This document shows, piece by piece, positions 17,066 through 27,091 of a stretch of 64,000 nucleotides of DNA (position 1 is its first letter; each line of letters begins with the position of its first letter). The translations under genes were made by a program, and so were the position numbers. The stretch comes from JAPOXR01 sp963662395 (GTDB lineage: Bacteria; Pseudomonadota; Alphaproteobacteria; Rhodobacterales; Rhodobacteraceae): NCBI GenBank assembly GCA_963662395.1, contig OY759511.1:4402001-4466000 (forward strand), written 5' to 3'. The notes under the pieces are model-generated. The model had not been told where the DNA came from, made no database searches, and saw nothing but the letters and a program-made list of their open reading frames with translations.

Positions 17066-18244
17066 TTGGACCCACGACAGAATCCCTACGCCCCAGGTGC
17101 CGGCACACCCCCGCCCGAGCTTGCAGGTAGAGACGACCTGATCGAACGCGCCGCTGTCGCACTCGACCGCATTCGTGCGGGAAAATCGGCCCGAAGTTTC
17201 ATCCTCTATGGGTTGCGTGGGGTCGGCAAGACAGTTTTGCTCAACCGCATCCGCCTCGATGCAGAGGCGCGCGGCATTGCGAGCGTCAGAATGGAGGCTC
17301 CTGAAGAGCGTTCATTGCCGGCCTTACTCGTTCCAGCATTGCGGTCGGCACTGCTGCGCATGAGCCGCGGCGAAGCACTCAGAGATAACCTGCTAAGAGG
17401 AATGCGGGCGCTGGCGAGCTTCACCACGGCTCTCAAGGTCAAGTATCAGGACATCGAATTCAGCATCGACGCTGATCCTGAGATCGGCTTGGCCGACAGC
17501 AGTGATCTCGACACCGACTTGGCTGACCTCCTTGAGGCGCTCGGCAACGCCGCAAGCGAACGTGGTACTGCCATCGTGCTCTTCATTGACGAACTGCAAT
17601 ATGTACCGGGGGATCAACTAGCCTCCCTTATCGCCGCGCTGCACAACACCAGCCAACAGCAATTGCCGATTACCATGGTGGCAGCAGGATTGCCTCAGCT
17701 GGTCGGCCGAACTGGAGATGCCAAATCATACGCGGAACGCCTCTTTGAGTTCGCGCCAATCGACCGCCTAGACGATGACGACGCTAGAACCGCTTTGATC
17801 GTCCCAGCCTGCAAAGAGGGAGTGGCATTCAGCTCCAGGGCTGTCTCGGAGGTCTTGCGCGAAACGAGTGGTTATCCTTACTTCCTCCAAGAGTGGGGCA
17901 AGCACAGCTGGAATGCCTCCGAAAATTCCCCAATCACGTTCGGTGACGCGCGACATGCAACGAATGAGGCACTTGCAGAGTTGGACGCCAGCTTTTTCCG
18001 AGTCCGTTTTGACCGTTTGACGCCGGCCCAGAAGCGGTATTTGCGCGCCATGGCAGAACTCGGCCCAGGCCCACACCGGTCCGGGGATATCGCACACATG
18101 CTCGACCGGAAGGTCACCACGGTAGCTCCTGTGCGCAACTCTCTTATTGCCAAGGGAATGATCTATAGCCCTACTCACGGGGAGACGGCATTTACTGTGC
18201 CGCTCTTCGATGGTTTCATGAAACGCGTTCTCCCCCAAATTTGA
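17066..18244 (+). CDS. Orphan AAA/STAND-like ATPase with C-terminal winged helix
   Basis: 392 residues. Walker A LYGLRGVGKTVLLN lies near residue 48 and Walker B AIVLFIDELQYV near 170. A sensor-like segment ITMVAAGLPQL follows, then FEFAPIDRLDDDDA, GYPYFLQEWGKHSWN and a C-terminal winged-helix-like region (LTPAQKRYLRAMAELGPG, VAPVRNSLIAKGMIYSP). This is the archaeal-type ORC/STAND ATPase layout, often annotated simply as ATP-binding protein. The start is a TTG at 17066 after a weak AAGG. Base composition is lower in GC than the surroundings and the frame is clean, so it may be cargo stranded between IS copies. No partner gene adjoins; the function is unknown. Confidence 0.8.
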   Translation: MDPRQNPYAPGAGTPPPELAGRDDLIERAAVALDRIRAGKSARSFILYGLRGVGKTVLLNRIRLDAEARGIASVRMEAPEERSLPALLVPALRSALLRMSRGEALRDNLLRGMRALASFTTALKVKYQDIEFSIDADPEIGLADSSDLDTDLADLLEALGNAASERGTAIVLFIDELQYVPGDQLASLIAALHNTSQQQLPITMVAAGLPQLVGRTGDAKSYAERLFEFAPIDRLDDDDARTALIVPACKEGVAFSSRAVSEVLRETSGYPYFLQEWGKHSWNASENSPITFGDARHATNEALAELDASFFRVRFDRLTPAQKRYLRAMAELGPGPHRSGDIAHMLDRKVTTVAPVRNSLIAKGMIYSPTHGETAFTVPLFDGFMKRVLPQI

Positions 18245-18433
18245 ACGGCTTCGTTGCCTGGTACCACAGCCGCACATGCCCCGTTCGTCTCCTGCAGTGC
18301 GCCCTTGCGGCGTCTGCCTGGTGTTTGCGCCGCCACGGCGGCCGGTGCATGATGAATGACCGTGAAGTTGGTGGCCCGGTCAGGAGTCTCGCGATCAGGT
18401 ATCGCGGCTCCGGAACGCCCGGCAGCTGCGGCG

Positions 18434-19475
18434 TCACGAGGGCAAGGCGCCGGTTTCGGGATCCGGTCCTCTCCTGTCCTGTCTGCCCCGAGCCCCGATC
18501 CCGGGTTCCGCCGCCGGCCCGGCCGGGAAGCATGACCGGGCCGACATGCCGGTGCCGGCCATGCCGGGGGCGGGCCTCGCGATGGCCAGGGCCGGGATCG
18601 CCGCCTGCCCGCGGAAGCACTCCCCGATGGTCCGGCGCCGCCCGGCAGCGCCGGCCGGTTCCGCCAGGTTGGTGCGGGCGGGGCAGAAGACCAGATGACA
18701 TGCCGGCCTCCGCCGATCCCTGCGGGAGCGGCGCAGCAGAGGCAGTGTTCCCGGCCCCCCTGGACCCCTCACCGGCGCCATGAGCCCTCCGGTCCTCGCC
18801 GGCAAATTCCCCGACCAGCGCCGGGGGGCAGGTGGCCACGATGCCGCTCCGGCCGATGAGCGGGAGATGGTGATTGCCGCGAGACGCCGGCACCCGGGCC
18901 TGGCCGCGCTCCCCGGGCATCCGCCGCAGGCCGTGATCCGGGCCACGGGCCGCCATCTGCCGGCACAAGGGCACGGCGCATGCCGGCATCGGGGCTGCGG
19001 GCAATCATCCGGCGGGCAATCGCCGCCCTGGTGGCAGACGCCGCATCATCGGCAATGCCGGCCTTCGCACGCCGGCCGGCATCTCCGGCCCGGGCCTTCG
19101 GAAGACGGGGACGGCGGCCGGTCGGCGCCCGGCCATGGCGGCCCGCATGACCGGGAAGACGCCGGCCCGGCAGTTCCCGGTCCGGCCGGCCGTCCCCGGA
19201 TACCGGCGGAGGGCGCAGGCGGAACGGCTCCCCGTCTTCGGGAAACCGGTCTCACCTGCCACAGGCACACCGTCCTTGCAGCCCCGCACCATGACATGTC
19301 CGCACATCCCGTCCCGGGGCCGGTCCTGTTCCGGCGGAGGCGGCCAGGGGGTGCCTGCATCCGCCGGGGGCCCGGCAGGGCCCGTCGATGAGGGCGCCGC
19401 CGGTCCCGCGAGGCCCGCTGCGGCGAGGACCGGACCGGGCCGCTCCTTCGGCGATGACGGCCCGTTCTCCCATTC
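18434..19475 (-). pseudogene. IS701-family transposase relic (copy B)
   Basis: The minus strand gives ETGFPKTGSRSACALRRY and GTAGRTGNCRAGVFPV near 19210-19260, and the C-terminal HLVFCPARTNLAEPAGAAGR followed by RRTIGECFRGQAAIPALAIA near 18600-18700, which fits the IS701 pattern (RWtIEEcFq.AK..lGLD..E.R). The frame is broken several times, the first catalytic Asp is Gly, and the 5' end lies beyond the IS256 insertion at 24336-24433. Confidence 0.7.
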
Positions 19476-20280
19476 GGGAGAGAGGGAATGTCCCGACCAA
19501 TGTTGAAACCCGGGTAGAGGTCGGCGCCTCTTCCCTCGAGCGCCAGGCCCGGGGTGTCAAATCCGGACAAGGAAGCAACACCATGAAAACGTCTGCACCA
19601 ACCACCGCCACCCATGCCAGCACCTTCGGCACCGGCCAGCTCGTCTCCGCGGCCTGGAGGGATGTCGCCGCCGGCCCTGACCGTTTCCGCGTCATGGCCG
19701 GCATCGATGCCGTGCAGACGATGATGAACGAGGATGCGGCCAACCTTGCCGGCGAGCATCACGGACGGGACGCAGGCAGGCCCGGTCATCGCCGGGGAGG
19801 GCAACCGGCATGACCGGCTTCCGGGGAGGCAGGATCAGGCTCGAGCGCCCGCGGACACGTGACAGGGAGACCGGGCGGGAGCTGCCGCTGCCGGGCCGGG
19901 AGGAGATCGGTGACGGAGGCTGTCCCGGGGAGTGGGCCACATCGCCGATGCTGATGGATGGGCAGGCCGGGAGGCTCCGCTCTGCCGTCCGCCTGAAGGA
20001 GGCGGCAGCCCCCGACGATCATGGCTCCGGCCGGTCACGCTCTGCGGTCTCCCGGCGGCATCGAGGCACCGGCCGGGGAGAGGCTCCGCGAATGGATGTC
20101 ATCGGACATCCCGGAGGCCGGCCTCCCGGTCATCCGGGCAGGTGGCATGCACCCGGGGTGTTAATCCACCTGCAATATTGACCCACTTCGGGAAGAATCC
20201 TCTTCCAAAATTGACCCACCTTCCCGGAAGCAGATCGTTCATTCCTGCGACCGTTTTACGGATTGCGGGAGAATCAGAGG

Positions 20281-21794
20281 ATGCTGGTAGTGGAGACAAT
20301 TGCAAAGATTCGCAGGAAACATCTTGGCGACAAGAAGTCGATCCGTGCGATTGCCCGGGAGCTCGGCATATCCCGCAACACCGTTCGCAAGGTGGTGCGC
20401 GGTGGAGCGACGGCGCATCATTATGACCGGTCGGACAGGCAGCCCCGGCCGAAGCTGGACGGCTTCACCCACGCCCTCGAGGCCGAACTGGAGGCCAACG
20501 GGAAGCGGACGAGACGCGACAGGCTGACGCTCACGGCGATTTGGCGCAAGCTCTGCAATGAGGGTTGCGAGGCCGGCTACGAGGCGGTGCGTCGTTATGC
20601 CCGGAAGTGGGCGGCGCAGCAGGGCGGCGGCGTTGCGGGTGCGTATGTGCCGCTGGAGTTCGATCCCGGCGAGCCTGTCAGTTCGACTGGAGCCACGAGA
20701 CGGTGCTACTGGACGGCAGGCCGGTGACGGTCAAGGCCGCGCAGTTCACCCTGTGCTACAGCCGCATGCCGTTCATCCGCTGCTATCCCCGGGAGACCCA
20801 GGAGATGGTGTTCGATGCCCATGACCGGGCCTTTGTCTCGTTTGACGGCTCCTGCGGTCGTGGAATCTACGACAACATGACGACGGCGGTGGAGCGGGTC
20901 CTCCTGGGCCGGGACCGCAAGATCAATCCCCGCTTCTCGGAACTGTGCGGGCACTACCTGGTCGATCCGGTGTTCTGCACCCGCGGGGCGGGTTGGGAGA
21001 AGGGCCGGGTGGAGAGCCAGATCAAGTCCATGCGCGGATTGCTGTTCAAGCCGCGCCTCGAGGCCGAGACCATGGACGAACTCAACGCCGTGCTGGCCGA
21101 GCGGTGCCGCAGGCATGTCCTGCGGCACCGGCATCCGGACTTCCCCGAGCGGACGATCTTCGAGGTGTTTGCCGGCGAGGAGCAGCGTTGCCTGGTGCCG
21201 GGGACAGAACCGTTCCGCGGCCATGCTTCACGCCAGGCCACGGCCTCCAAGACCTGCCTGGTCCACTTCGACAACAACAAATACTCGGTCGAGGCGCGTG
21301 CCGCCGGCAGGCCGGTGGAACTGCGCGCCCTGGCCGATCGTGTCGAGATCCGTCTCGGCGGCGAGATCGTCGGCAGCCATGTCCGCGAGTTCGGGCGAGG
21401 CCGGGCGATCTATGACGTCAGCCACTACATCCCCATACTGGCGCGCAAGCCCGGGGCGATCCGCAATGGCGCGCCGTTCCGGGCCAGGCATCTGCCGGCA
21501 CCGCTGGCGGCGGTGCGGGAGCGCCTGGAGACAGGCAAGGATGGCGGCGAGCAGATGGTGCGCATTCTCCTCGGTGCCCGCGATCACGGTCTCGAGGCGA
21601 TCTCCGACGCCTGTGCCGAGGCGCTGGCGGCCGGCATCTGCAATGCCGATCTCATCCTCAACATCGCCGCCCGGCGCTGCCAGCCCGGGCCGCCGCCGCA
21701 GGTTCCGATACCGGCGGGGCTGGAGCTCGGCGACCCGCCGGCCGCCGACCCCGCACGCTATGACCGGCTGCTTGCCGGGAGGCAGGACCGATGA
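20281..21794 (+). pseudogene. istA: IstA transposase of IS21, one frameshift
   Basis: It starts MLVVETIAKIRRKHLGDKKS with a helix-turn-helix (IRAIARELGISRNTVRKVVR). After VPLEFDPGE the frame changes: the expected GEACQFDW is split, consistent with loss of one G near 20671. The second frame continues cleanly with ACQFDWSHETVLLDGRPVTV, the DDE core (FDGSCGRGIYDNMTTAV; GWEKGRVESQIKSMRG) and a normal C-terminus that overlaps istB by four bases. A single fresh mutation or a sequencing error would explain it; a slippery site is not evident. Confidence 0.9.
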
Positions 21795-22519
21795 AACGAA
21801 GTGAACTGATGGTGCTGATGAGCGAGCTGGGATTGCGCGGCATGAAGGCGGCCTGGGACGAGACCCTGGCCGCCGAGAACAGGCGCAAGGGCGGGCCGGC
21901 CTGGGTTCTGGGCCGGCTCCTGCAGGCCGAGCTGGCCGACAAGAAGGCAAGATCGATCAAGTACCAGATGACCATCGCCAGGCTGCCCCATGCCAGGGAG
22001 GTGGACGAGTTCGACTTCTCGGCCAGCCCGGTGGCCGAGGAGATGGTGCGCCGCATGGCGGATGGCTCCTTCATCGAGGCCGAGCGCAATCTCGTATTCG
22101 TGGGTGGAACCGGCACCGGCAAGACCCATCTTGCCGTGGCCATTGCCCGCTCCTGCATCCGGGGCGGTGCCCGCGGCCGCTTCTTCAACATCATCGAGCT
22201 GGCCAACCTGCTCGAGCGGGAGTTCCAGGACGGCCGCCAGGGGCGCCTCGCCGATGCCCTGCGGCGGCGCGACTTCGTGATCATCGACGAGCTTGGCTAT
22301 TTGCCGGTCTCGCGCGATGGCGGCAATCTCCTCTTCCACCTCTTGTCCAGCCTCTATGAATGGACGCCGGTGATCATCACCACCAACCTGCAGTTCGGCG
22401 AATGGGCCAGCGTCTTCAATGATGCCAAGATGACCACCGCCCTGCTGGACCGGCTGACCCATCATTGCGACATCCTCGAGACCGGCAATGACAGCCACCG
22501 CCTCAGGAGCCGAGATTGA
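21791..22519 (+). CDS. istB: IstB, AAA+ ATPase helper of IS21 transposition
   Basis: 242 residues, intact. Walker A is FVGGTGTGKTHLAVAIA near residue 103, Walker B is FVIIDELGYLPVS near 160, followed by VIITTNLQFGEW and the C-terminal DRLTHHCDILETG that is diagnostic for IstB. The start codon overlaps the istA stop. IstB works with IstA in target selection and strand transfer. Confidence 0.95.
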   Translation: MKRSELMVLMSELGLRGMKAAWDETLAAENRRKGGPAWVLGRLLQAELADKKARSIKYQMTIARLPHAREVDEFDFSASPVAEEMVRRMADGSFIEAERNLVFVGGTGTGKTHLAVAIARSCIRGGARGRFFNIIELANLLEREFQDGRQGRLADALRRRDFVIIDELGYLPVSRDGGNLLFHLLSSLYEWTPVIITTNLQFGEWASVFNDAKMTTALLDRLTHHCDILETGNDSHRLRSRD

Positions 22520-22528
22520 TGACTGCCG

Positions 22529-23419
22529 TCAGATGTGCTGCTGCAGGAGAGCGTTCCAGTCCTCGCCTCCGGACGGACGGGCACGGCTGACCCGTCTGTC
22601 GGATACGATGAGCGCCCCGGCGGCGGCATCGCCGGGCCCGTCGGCGTCGAAGCCGCAGATGACGAATGCCAGGTCGAATTCGCCAAGCCAGTCCGGAAGA
22701 CGGCGGCAGGTGCCGGCCACCGACGCGTAGATCATCACCGCCGCCCCGCCGGCACCGAGAGCGCATGCCGAGAGGGCATCGATGGCGCTCTCGGCCAGGA
22801 AGACACCGGCTGGCACTCCGGCGTCCCCGCTACCGAACCAGAAGCCGCCGAGCGCCTTCCGGGAGCCCGGTACCATGCCCCGGAAGCGGGAGCCATCGGC
22901 AAACCGGCGGACACCGACAAGCTCGGCGCCGGTGATCTGACCCCGGGCATCCCGGCAGGCAAACACCGCATTGAGCCGCGCATCGGCCCACAAGAGCCCG
23001 GCCCTCTTGAGATCGTCCAGCCGGGCCGCATCGAGGCCGCGCTCGCCGGTCAGGTATGCCCGGACCCCGTCCCGGCTGTCCTCGCAGGGCGGCGGCATCG
23101 CCAGTGCCCGGGGCCGCACCGGAACCGGCGGCCTGGCGGTCCCCGGAGGCGATGGCCGTCCGGCCAGCCAGTTGATTGCCTCGAGCGGAGTGCAGCCGAG
23201 GCCATGGATGACCGGGCCTGCTGCCCCGCCACCGCCGCACCCGGCGATGTGGTCGTAGTATTTGGGCCCGCTGATGCTGAGCACCGAGCCTGGACGCTTC
23301 CAGCGGCAGCGGTCGGTCCTGTCCTGTGCATAGCCCAGCAGCGGCGCCACCTCGGTCAGAGGCCTGGACCTCACCTCGTCAGCCAGCCGCCGAAATCCGT
23401 GATCCGACTTCCTTTCCAT
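22529..23419 (-). CDS. DUF3991/TOPRIM-domain protein, IS21 passenger
   Basis: 296 residues. The N-terminal part (PLTEVAPLLGYAQDRTDRCR, ISGPKYYDHIAGCGGGG) resembles the primase-like domain before DUF3991. The middle (YLTGERGLDAARLDDLKRAG, NAVFACRDARGQITGAELVG, RFRGMVPGSRKALGGFWFG) fits DUF3991. The C-terminal TOPRIM domain has the acidic motifs FLAESAIDALSA and FVICGFDADGPGDAAA. Such proteins occur with relaxases and mobile-element primases. The ATG at 23419 has GAAGGAAAG upstream. It is intact, antisense to istAB, and lies wholly inside the element ends, so it moves with the IS. A role in replication or regulation of the IS is inference. Confidence 0.82.
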   Translation of the reverse strand: MERKSDHGFRRLADEVRSRPLTEVAPLLGYAQDRTDRCRWKRPGSVLSISGPKYYDHIAGCGGGGAAGPVIHGLGCTPLEAINWLAGRPSPPGTARPPVPVRPRALAMPPPCEDSRDGVRAYLTGERGLDAARLDDLKRAGLLWADARLNAVFACRDARGQITGAELVGVRRFADGSRFRGMVPGSRKALGGFWFGSGDAGVPAGVFLAESAIDALSACALGAGGAAVMIYASVAGTCRRLPDWLGEFDLAFVICGFDADGPGDAAAGALIVSDRRVSRARPSGGEDWNALLQQHI

Positions 23420-24433
23420 CTTTCCTTCTCCCGAAAACGCCGCCCGCCGGGCGGACTACCGGGAAAAGGCTACCGGGAAGGAAAGACGGAACAAGACGGG
23501 TCAGTATTGGAGGAGGAAGGTGGGTCAGTTCTCGGCCAGTATTGACAACCCGGGGAGCGACCTCCTGATGGCCCTGGCCATCGGTGTCGATGCCGGGGCG
23601 GGAGAAAGCACCCCCCGGGCGTGGTGGAAGGCAGGGCCGGAGGCCGGCCACGGTGCAGGCATTGCTCGATGACCTCATTGAACGGGGGCTTGATCCGTCC
23701 AGGCACCGCCTGTTCGTCCCGGGCGGCGCCAGGGCGCCGGGCCCGGCCGTCAGGCGGACCTTCGGGGCAGGCATCCGCGATCCGGCGCTGCCGGGTCCGC
23801 AAGGGCAGGAACATCCGGAGCGCCTGCCCGGGCGTCTGCATGCCGGCTGCCGCCGGGCGCAATGCCGGGCCCGGGAGCTCGATGATGCGGGCCAGGCGGA
23901 GAAGCCCGTCAGGAACCTTGCCGGCCGTCTCGAGCGGGACGCTCCTTGTGTCTCCGGCTCCATGGTCGAGGGCCCGGCGAGATCCTGATGGCGGCCCGGC
24001 CCGGATTGCCGAAGGAGCCCGGACGCGCATTGGCGAGGGCGAACATGATCGAGAGCGCCCATTCGGTGGTCAGGCAGACCTGCCCGGGCGTCAAGAGATG
24101 ACGAGGAGCCGGGATGGCACTGCGGGACCTGTTCCGGGATGCCGGAGGCCGGCAAGCGCATGCGGCGTCTCGGGGCCTGGTGGCATGCCGATCCTCGGGG
24201 CTGCACTGGAGCGTCATCACGGGGATGCTGCCGAAACCCCCGACATCGACCACCGCGCACGGGCGGCATGATGATCACGGGGCGGCGCTGACCGATGCCG
24301 GTTTCAACATTGGTCGGGACATTCCCGGGGAGAGACCCCGACCATTCCGGAACACCCGTTGCTCATACCCCGTCACGGTGAAGATCGAGCCCGTGAATCA
24401 CGATCTCGGGTCATGCGCGGCTGTGGTGGCAGG

Positions 24434-24746
24434 GCCTGTTGTCATGCAGAATTATGATCACTCGGCAGAGCTGGTCAACGGTCCCATGTCCTCCGACAGG
24501 CCAAGCGAGTGAGATATCTGCCGTGCATTGATCAAGGCCGGCGCAGTAGACCGCATGATCGTTCTGACCGGACAGCTCTTCTATTCGATCCGGATCCCTT
24601 CATGCCTCTGGTTCCTTGCCCGCAACAAGAACTCCGGCAAAAGCCGGTGGAACCGGCGTGGCGAGGTGCTGCTCGCTGACGTCAGAAAACCCGGACACAT
24701 GGCGGACCGAACACACACACTGGTCAATTCGATGTGGAAATGGGAA
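24434..24746. other. Unassigned stretch between IS701 copy B and patB
   Basis: Just over 300 bases without a convincing gene. Composition is nearer to the chromosomal genes than to the IS sequence. I see nothing I can name. Confidence 0.35.
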
Positions 24747-25934
24747 TTATCGCTGACTCCCACCATTGTGCCGACAGACCCTGTTTACGGCCCTTCCCAT
24801 CCTGTCGAGGCTATCCCGCAATATGGCAGGCGGACAACCGAAGTTTATCCGCACCCAGTTTTCGTATCCCGCGCCGAATTCCGCGCCGTCACTCAGCGCG
24901 ACCCTTGAGTATTCAAGAAAGAACTTGTGGGGCGACGTCGACAATTCATACCGGCCGAAATCTGCCCAGCCAAGATAGCTGCCTTCTGCCGGGAACATAC
25001 GGACTTCGGGCATAGCTTGCCCGACAACTGACTGCAGCAAGTCCCGGTTCTTCGCAAGTTGCAGTGTAACGGCCTTCCGCCATTTCTCGCCGCTGGCGTA
25101 AGCATACTTCATGGCAACGAGACCCAATATGTTCACGCTGTCGACCATCCCGGACCGGGCAGCGACAAACTGTGCACGCATCTCGGTGTCGGGAACGATT
25201 GCAAAGGCGGCCTTGAGGCCCGCAATGTTCCAGATCTTGCTTGCTGCCATCAGCGTTATCGTTCTTCCTTCGATTTCTGGTGACAAGGATGCGATCGGAA
25301 CATGTTCACGGCCATCCAGTGTGAGTCCGCAGTGGATTTCATCGGAAATCACGACCAGGTTGTTTCGGAGACAGGTATCAGCAAGGCCCTCGATTTCACC
25401 CCGAGTCATCACCCGCCCGGTCGGGTTTTGCGGATTGCACAACAGCAGCGCTTTTGCTCGGGCTGCGGCTCGCTCCATCTGAGCCGGGTCCGAACGCCAG
25501 CGACCCAGGTCATCGGGCTGGAGCGGAACATCAAGCCGTCGGAGTTGCCAGAATTCCGGCGCGACCAGCAAGGGCTTGTACACCGGCGTTTCCAGAACGA
25601 CCCCGTCGCCGGGTGCCAGGAAAGCACGAAGAGCCATGTTGAAACCGGGTTCCACCCCGGGAAGGAACACCAGCGCATCCGGTTCAATGCTCCAACCATG
25701 GTCGCGCAACATCGCCTTCACCAGCGTGCCCCTGAGATCGTCGGTAGGAATTCCGTAACCCAGCATAGGATGGTCGAGCCTTTCCCTGATTGCCGCAATG
25801 ATTCCGGGATCCGGCGAGAAATCCATGTCCGCTACCCACATCGGCGTTACATCAGGTGCGTAGCGAGACCATTTGGAACTTCCCGTTCCAAATCTTTCGA
25901 TTACGGTCTCGAAATCAAATGTCATCAATTCCAT
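24747..25934 (-). CDS. patB: PatB/MalY-type pyridoxal-phosphate C-S lyase / aminotransferase
   Basis: 395 residues of fold-type I PLP enzyme. WVADMDFSPDPGIIAAI near residue 33 is the MalY/PatB signature. GYGIPTDDLRGTLVKAM, LLCNPQNPTGRVMTR and SDEIHCGLTL follow, with the PLP lysine in AASKIWNIAGLKAA near residue 230. These enzymes cleave cystathionine or other cysteine S-conjugates to thiol, pyruvate and ammonia. It stands alone between IS clusters; its start has AAGG close upstream. The substrate cannot be read from the sequence. Confidence 0.92.
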   Translation of the reverse strand: MELMTFDFETVIERFGTGSSKWSRYAPDVTPMWVADMDFSPDPGIIAAIRERLDHPMLGYGIPTDDLRGTLVKAMLRDHGWSIEPDALVFLPGVEPGFNMALRAFLAPGDGVVLETPVYKPLLVAPEFWQLRRLDVPLQPDDLGRWRSDPAQMERAAARAKALLLCNPQNPTGRVMTRGEIEGLADTCLRNNLVVISDEIHCGLTLDGREHVPIASLSPEIEGRTITLMAASKIWNIAGLKAAFAIVPDTEMRAQFVAARSGMVDSVNILGLVAMKYAYASGEKWRKAVTLQLAKNRDLLQSVVGQAMPEVRMFPAEGSYLGWADFGRYELSTSPHKFFLEYSRVALSDGAEFGAGYENWVRINFGCPPAILRDSLDRMGRAVNRVCRHNGGSQR

Positions 25935-26347
25935 TCGCCTTGAATCATGTCGACAGCAACATGGCCGCGTGATCAGGTCACACTACTTGCAGACCAACAG
26001 GAAATGGTACTACGACAATCTTGTTGGCCAGCCCCCGGTCCACCGTGTGATCCCCTTCCAATGTTGCTTCAGCCTTTCAGGGAGGCAATTTGGTTCTAAC
26101 ATAGCAAGGGCAGTCGGGATAGCACTGGGCAGGAGCGGAGACCTTCAAGGCGGATTTCCCCCGCAGGCCTCGACAGGGCTCATGGCGTGCCGCTCGGGGA
26201 ATCGGTGTCGGCTCCGGCTCGGCAGCCGGCCGTCTCCGGCTCGCACCCGGTTGTCCCTGCCTCGTGCCTGACCCTGGACATGGCCGCTTGCCCGCCCGGC
26301 CCTGCCGGGCGGGTCCCCGTGATTCCTGCCGATCCGCCCCTTGCAGC
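25935..26347. other. patB upstream region and left part of an unidentified relic
   Basis: 25935-26110 is the moderate-GC region upstream of patB. From about 26120 the composition turns very GC-rich and belongs to an unnamed relic that continues at 29188 after the IS66-like copy 3. No gene can be reconstructed. Confidence 0.4.
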
Positions 26348-26445
26348 GTAACCGATCAAAGCACGACGTCCTGATCACGTCCTGATCCACGCCGCCCCCG
26401 GGTGCGAGGTTCCTCCGATCCATTGATCGATCGGAGGATGGTATC

Positions 26446-27091
26446 ATGCCTGATCTGAACGGCTCGGTGGCTGGTGGCTCTGCCCCGGTGATGCGAAGCG
26501 AGGCCGGGTGGCGCGCGATCATGGCCGATTTCAGGACCTCGGCAATGACACGGCGAAGCTTCCGCGAGTCACGGCAGCCGGCCCTCGAGACCTTCCGGGT
26601 CCGGCGAAAGCGTCTCGGTCGCCCGGCGGGCAAGCCCTCCTTCGCCTGCTTCGCGCCGCCGGCCGGCCCGGGCCGGGATGTCGGGCCTGAACCGGGCGAC
26701 GGGGTGATCCTCCGCCTCGGGCGGCCTGTGCCCGGGCGGCCGGCCGGAAGGCGGCATCCGGCCGAGGCAGAGCCGGCGGACATGCGCAAATCCCTCGACG
26801 GGCTCTCGCCCGGTCCCGTCCCGTCCGGGCGGGAATCCGGCCTCCGGCCGCCGGCACGTGTTCGCGGGCCCTCGCCGGACCATGGTCAGGCTGCCCGGCT
26901 TCGGGCATGGCGGCGTCTTCATCCGGGCCAGGCGCCCGGATGAGGGGCTGTTCGCGTCGCCCCTGGTGTCGGCCCCGGGGCGGAAGTCCCTGTCGCGGTC
27001 GCCGACCGGGCTTCCGGCGCTTCCGGAGGGAGCAGGCTTCACCGTCCGGCGCCACCGCAAGCGCCATGCGGCCCCCCTGGCGGCGGCGTGA
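26446..27091 (+). pseudogene. tnpA-tnpB relic of IS66-like copy 3
   Basis: Same sequence and lesions as 12904-13549: TnpA helix-turn-helix remnant, read-through into EAEPADMRKSLDGL of TnpB, then a frameshift before GPRRTMVRLPGFGHGGVFI. Confidence 0.75.

Larger units (their letters stand above)
20159..23547 (+). mobile_element. IS21-family element with TOPRIM/DUF3991 passenger
   Basis: 3389 bp starting TGTTAATCCACC and ending in GTATTGACA, flanked by the perfect 8-bp duplication ACCCGGGG (20151-20158 and 23548-23555). Sub-terminal repeats containing ATTGACCCACC / GGTGGGTCAGT occur near both ends, as in IS21 termini. It contains istA and istB on the plus strand and a 297-codon gene on the minus strand between istB and the right end. 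Typical IS21 elements are about 2-2.5 kb and end soon after istB. Confidence 0.93.
19583..24271 (+). pseudogene. IS256-type (Mutator) transposase, interrupted and frameshifted
   Basis: The 5' part from the ATG at 19583 (MKTSAPTTATHAS) continues with RETGRELPLPGREEIGDGG and LPVIRAGGMHPG up to the IS21 insertion at 20159. The 3' part resumes at 23556 with ATVQALLDDLIERGLDPSRH and LDDAGQAEKPVRNLAGRLER in the order of IS256-type transposases. Several frameshifts exist outside the IS21 insertion, so it was already decaying or has decayed since. Confidence 0.82.
19484..24326 (+). mobile_element. IS256-family element inside IS701 copy B, itself split by IS21
   Basis: 27-base inverted repeats begin GGGAATGTCCCGACCAATGT at both ends. 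The flanks are CGGGAGAGA on the left and GGGGAGAGA on the right, a 9-bp duplication with one mismatch, as expected for this family. The flanking sequence joins correctly to the uninterrupted IS701 copy A at 7955-7980. About 1.45 kb remains after removing the IS21 element. Confidence 0.88.
18257..24433 (-). mobile_element. IS701-type element copy B, split by an IS256 element
   Basis: The outer ends are inverted repeats: CCTGGTACCACAGCCGCACA at 18257 and CCTGCCACCACAGCCGCGCA read inward from 24433. Subtracting the nested insertion leaves about 1.33 kb, a normal IS701 size. It carries the sequence that copy A had before IS66 insertion (18923-18950 reads through the junction without a break). Confidence 0.75.

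Noticed and set aside
23584..24271. Independent coding genes downstream of the IS21 element
   Set aside because: The frames align with the C-terminal half of the interrupted IS256-type transposase.
7874..24433. An IS701-bounded composite transposon carrying everything between copies A and B
   Set aside because: The copies are in inverted orientation, copy A lacks its 3' end and both transposases are dead. No outer target duplication was found, so present mobility is unsupported.
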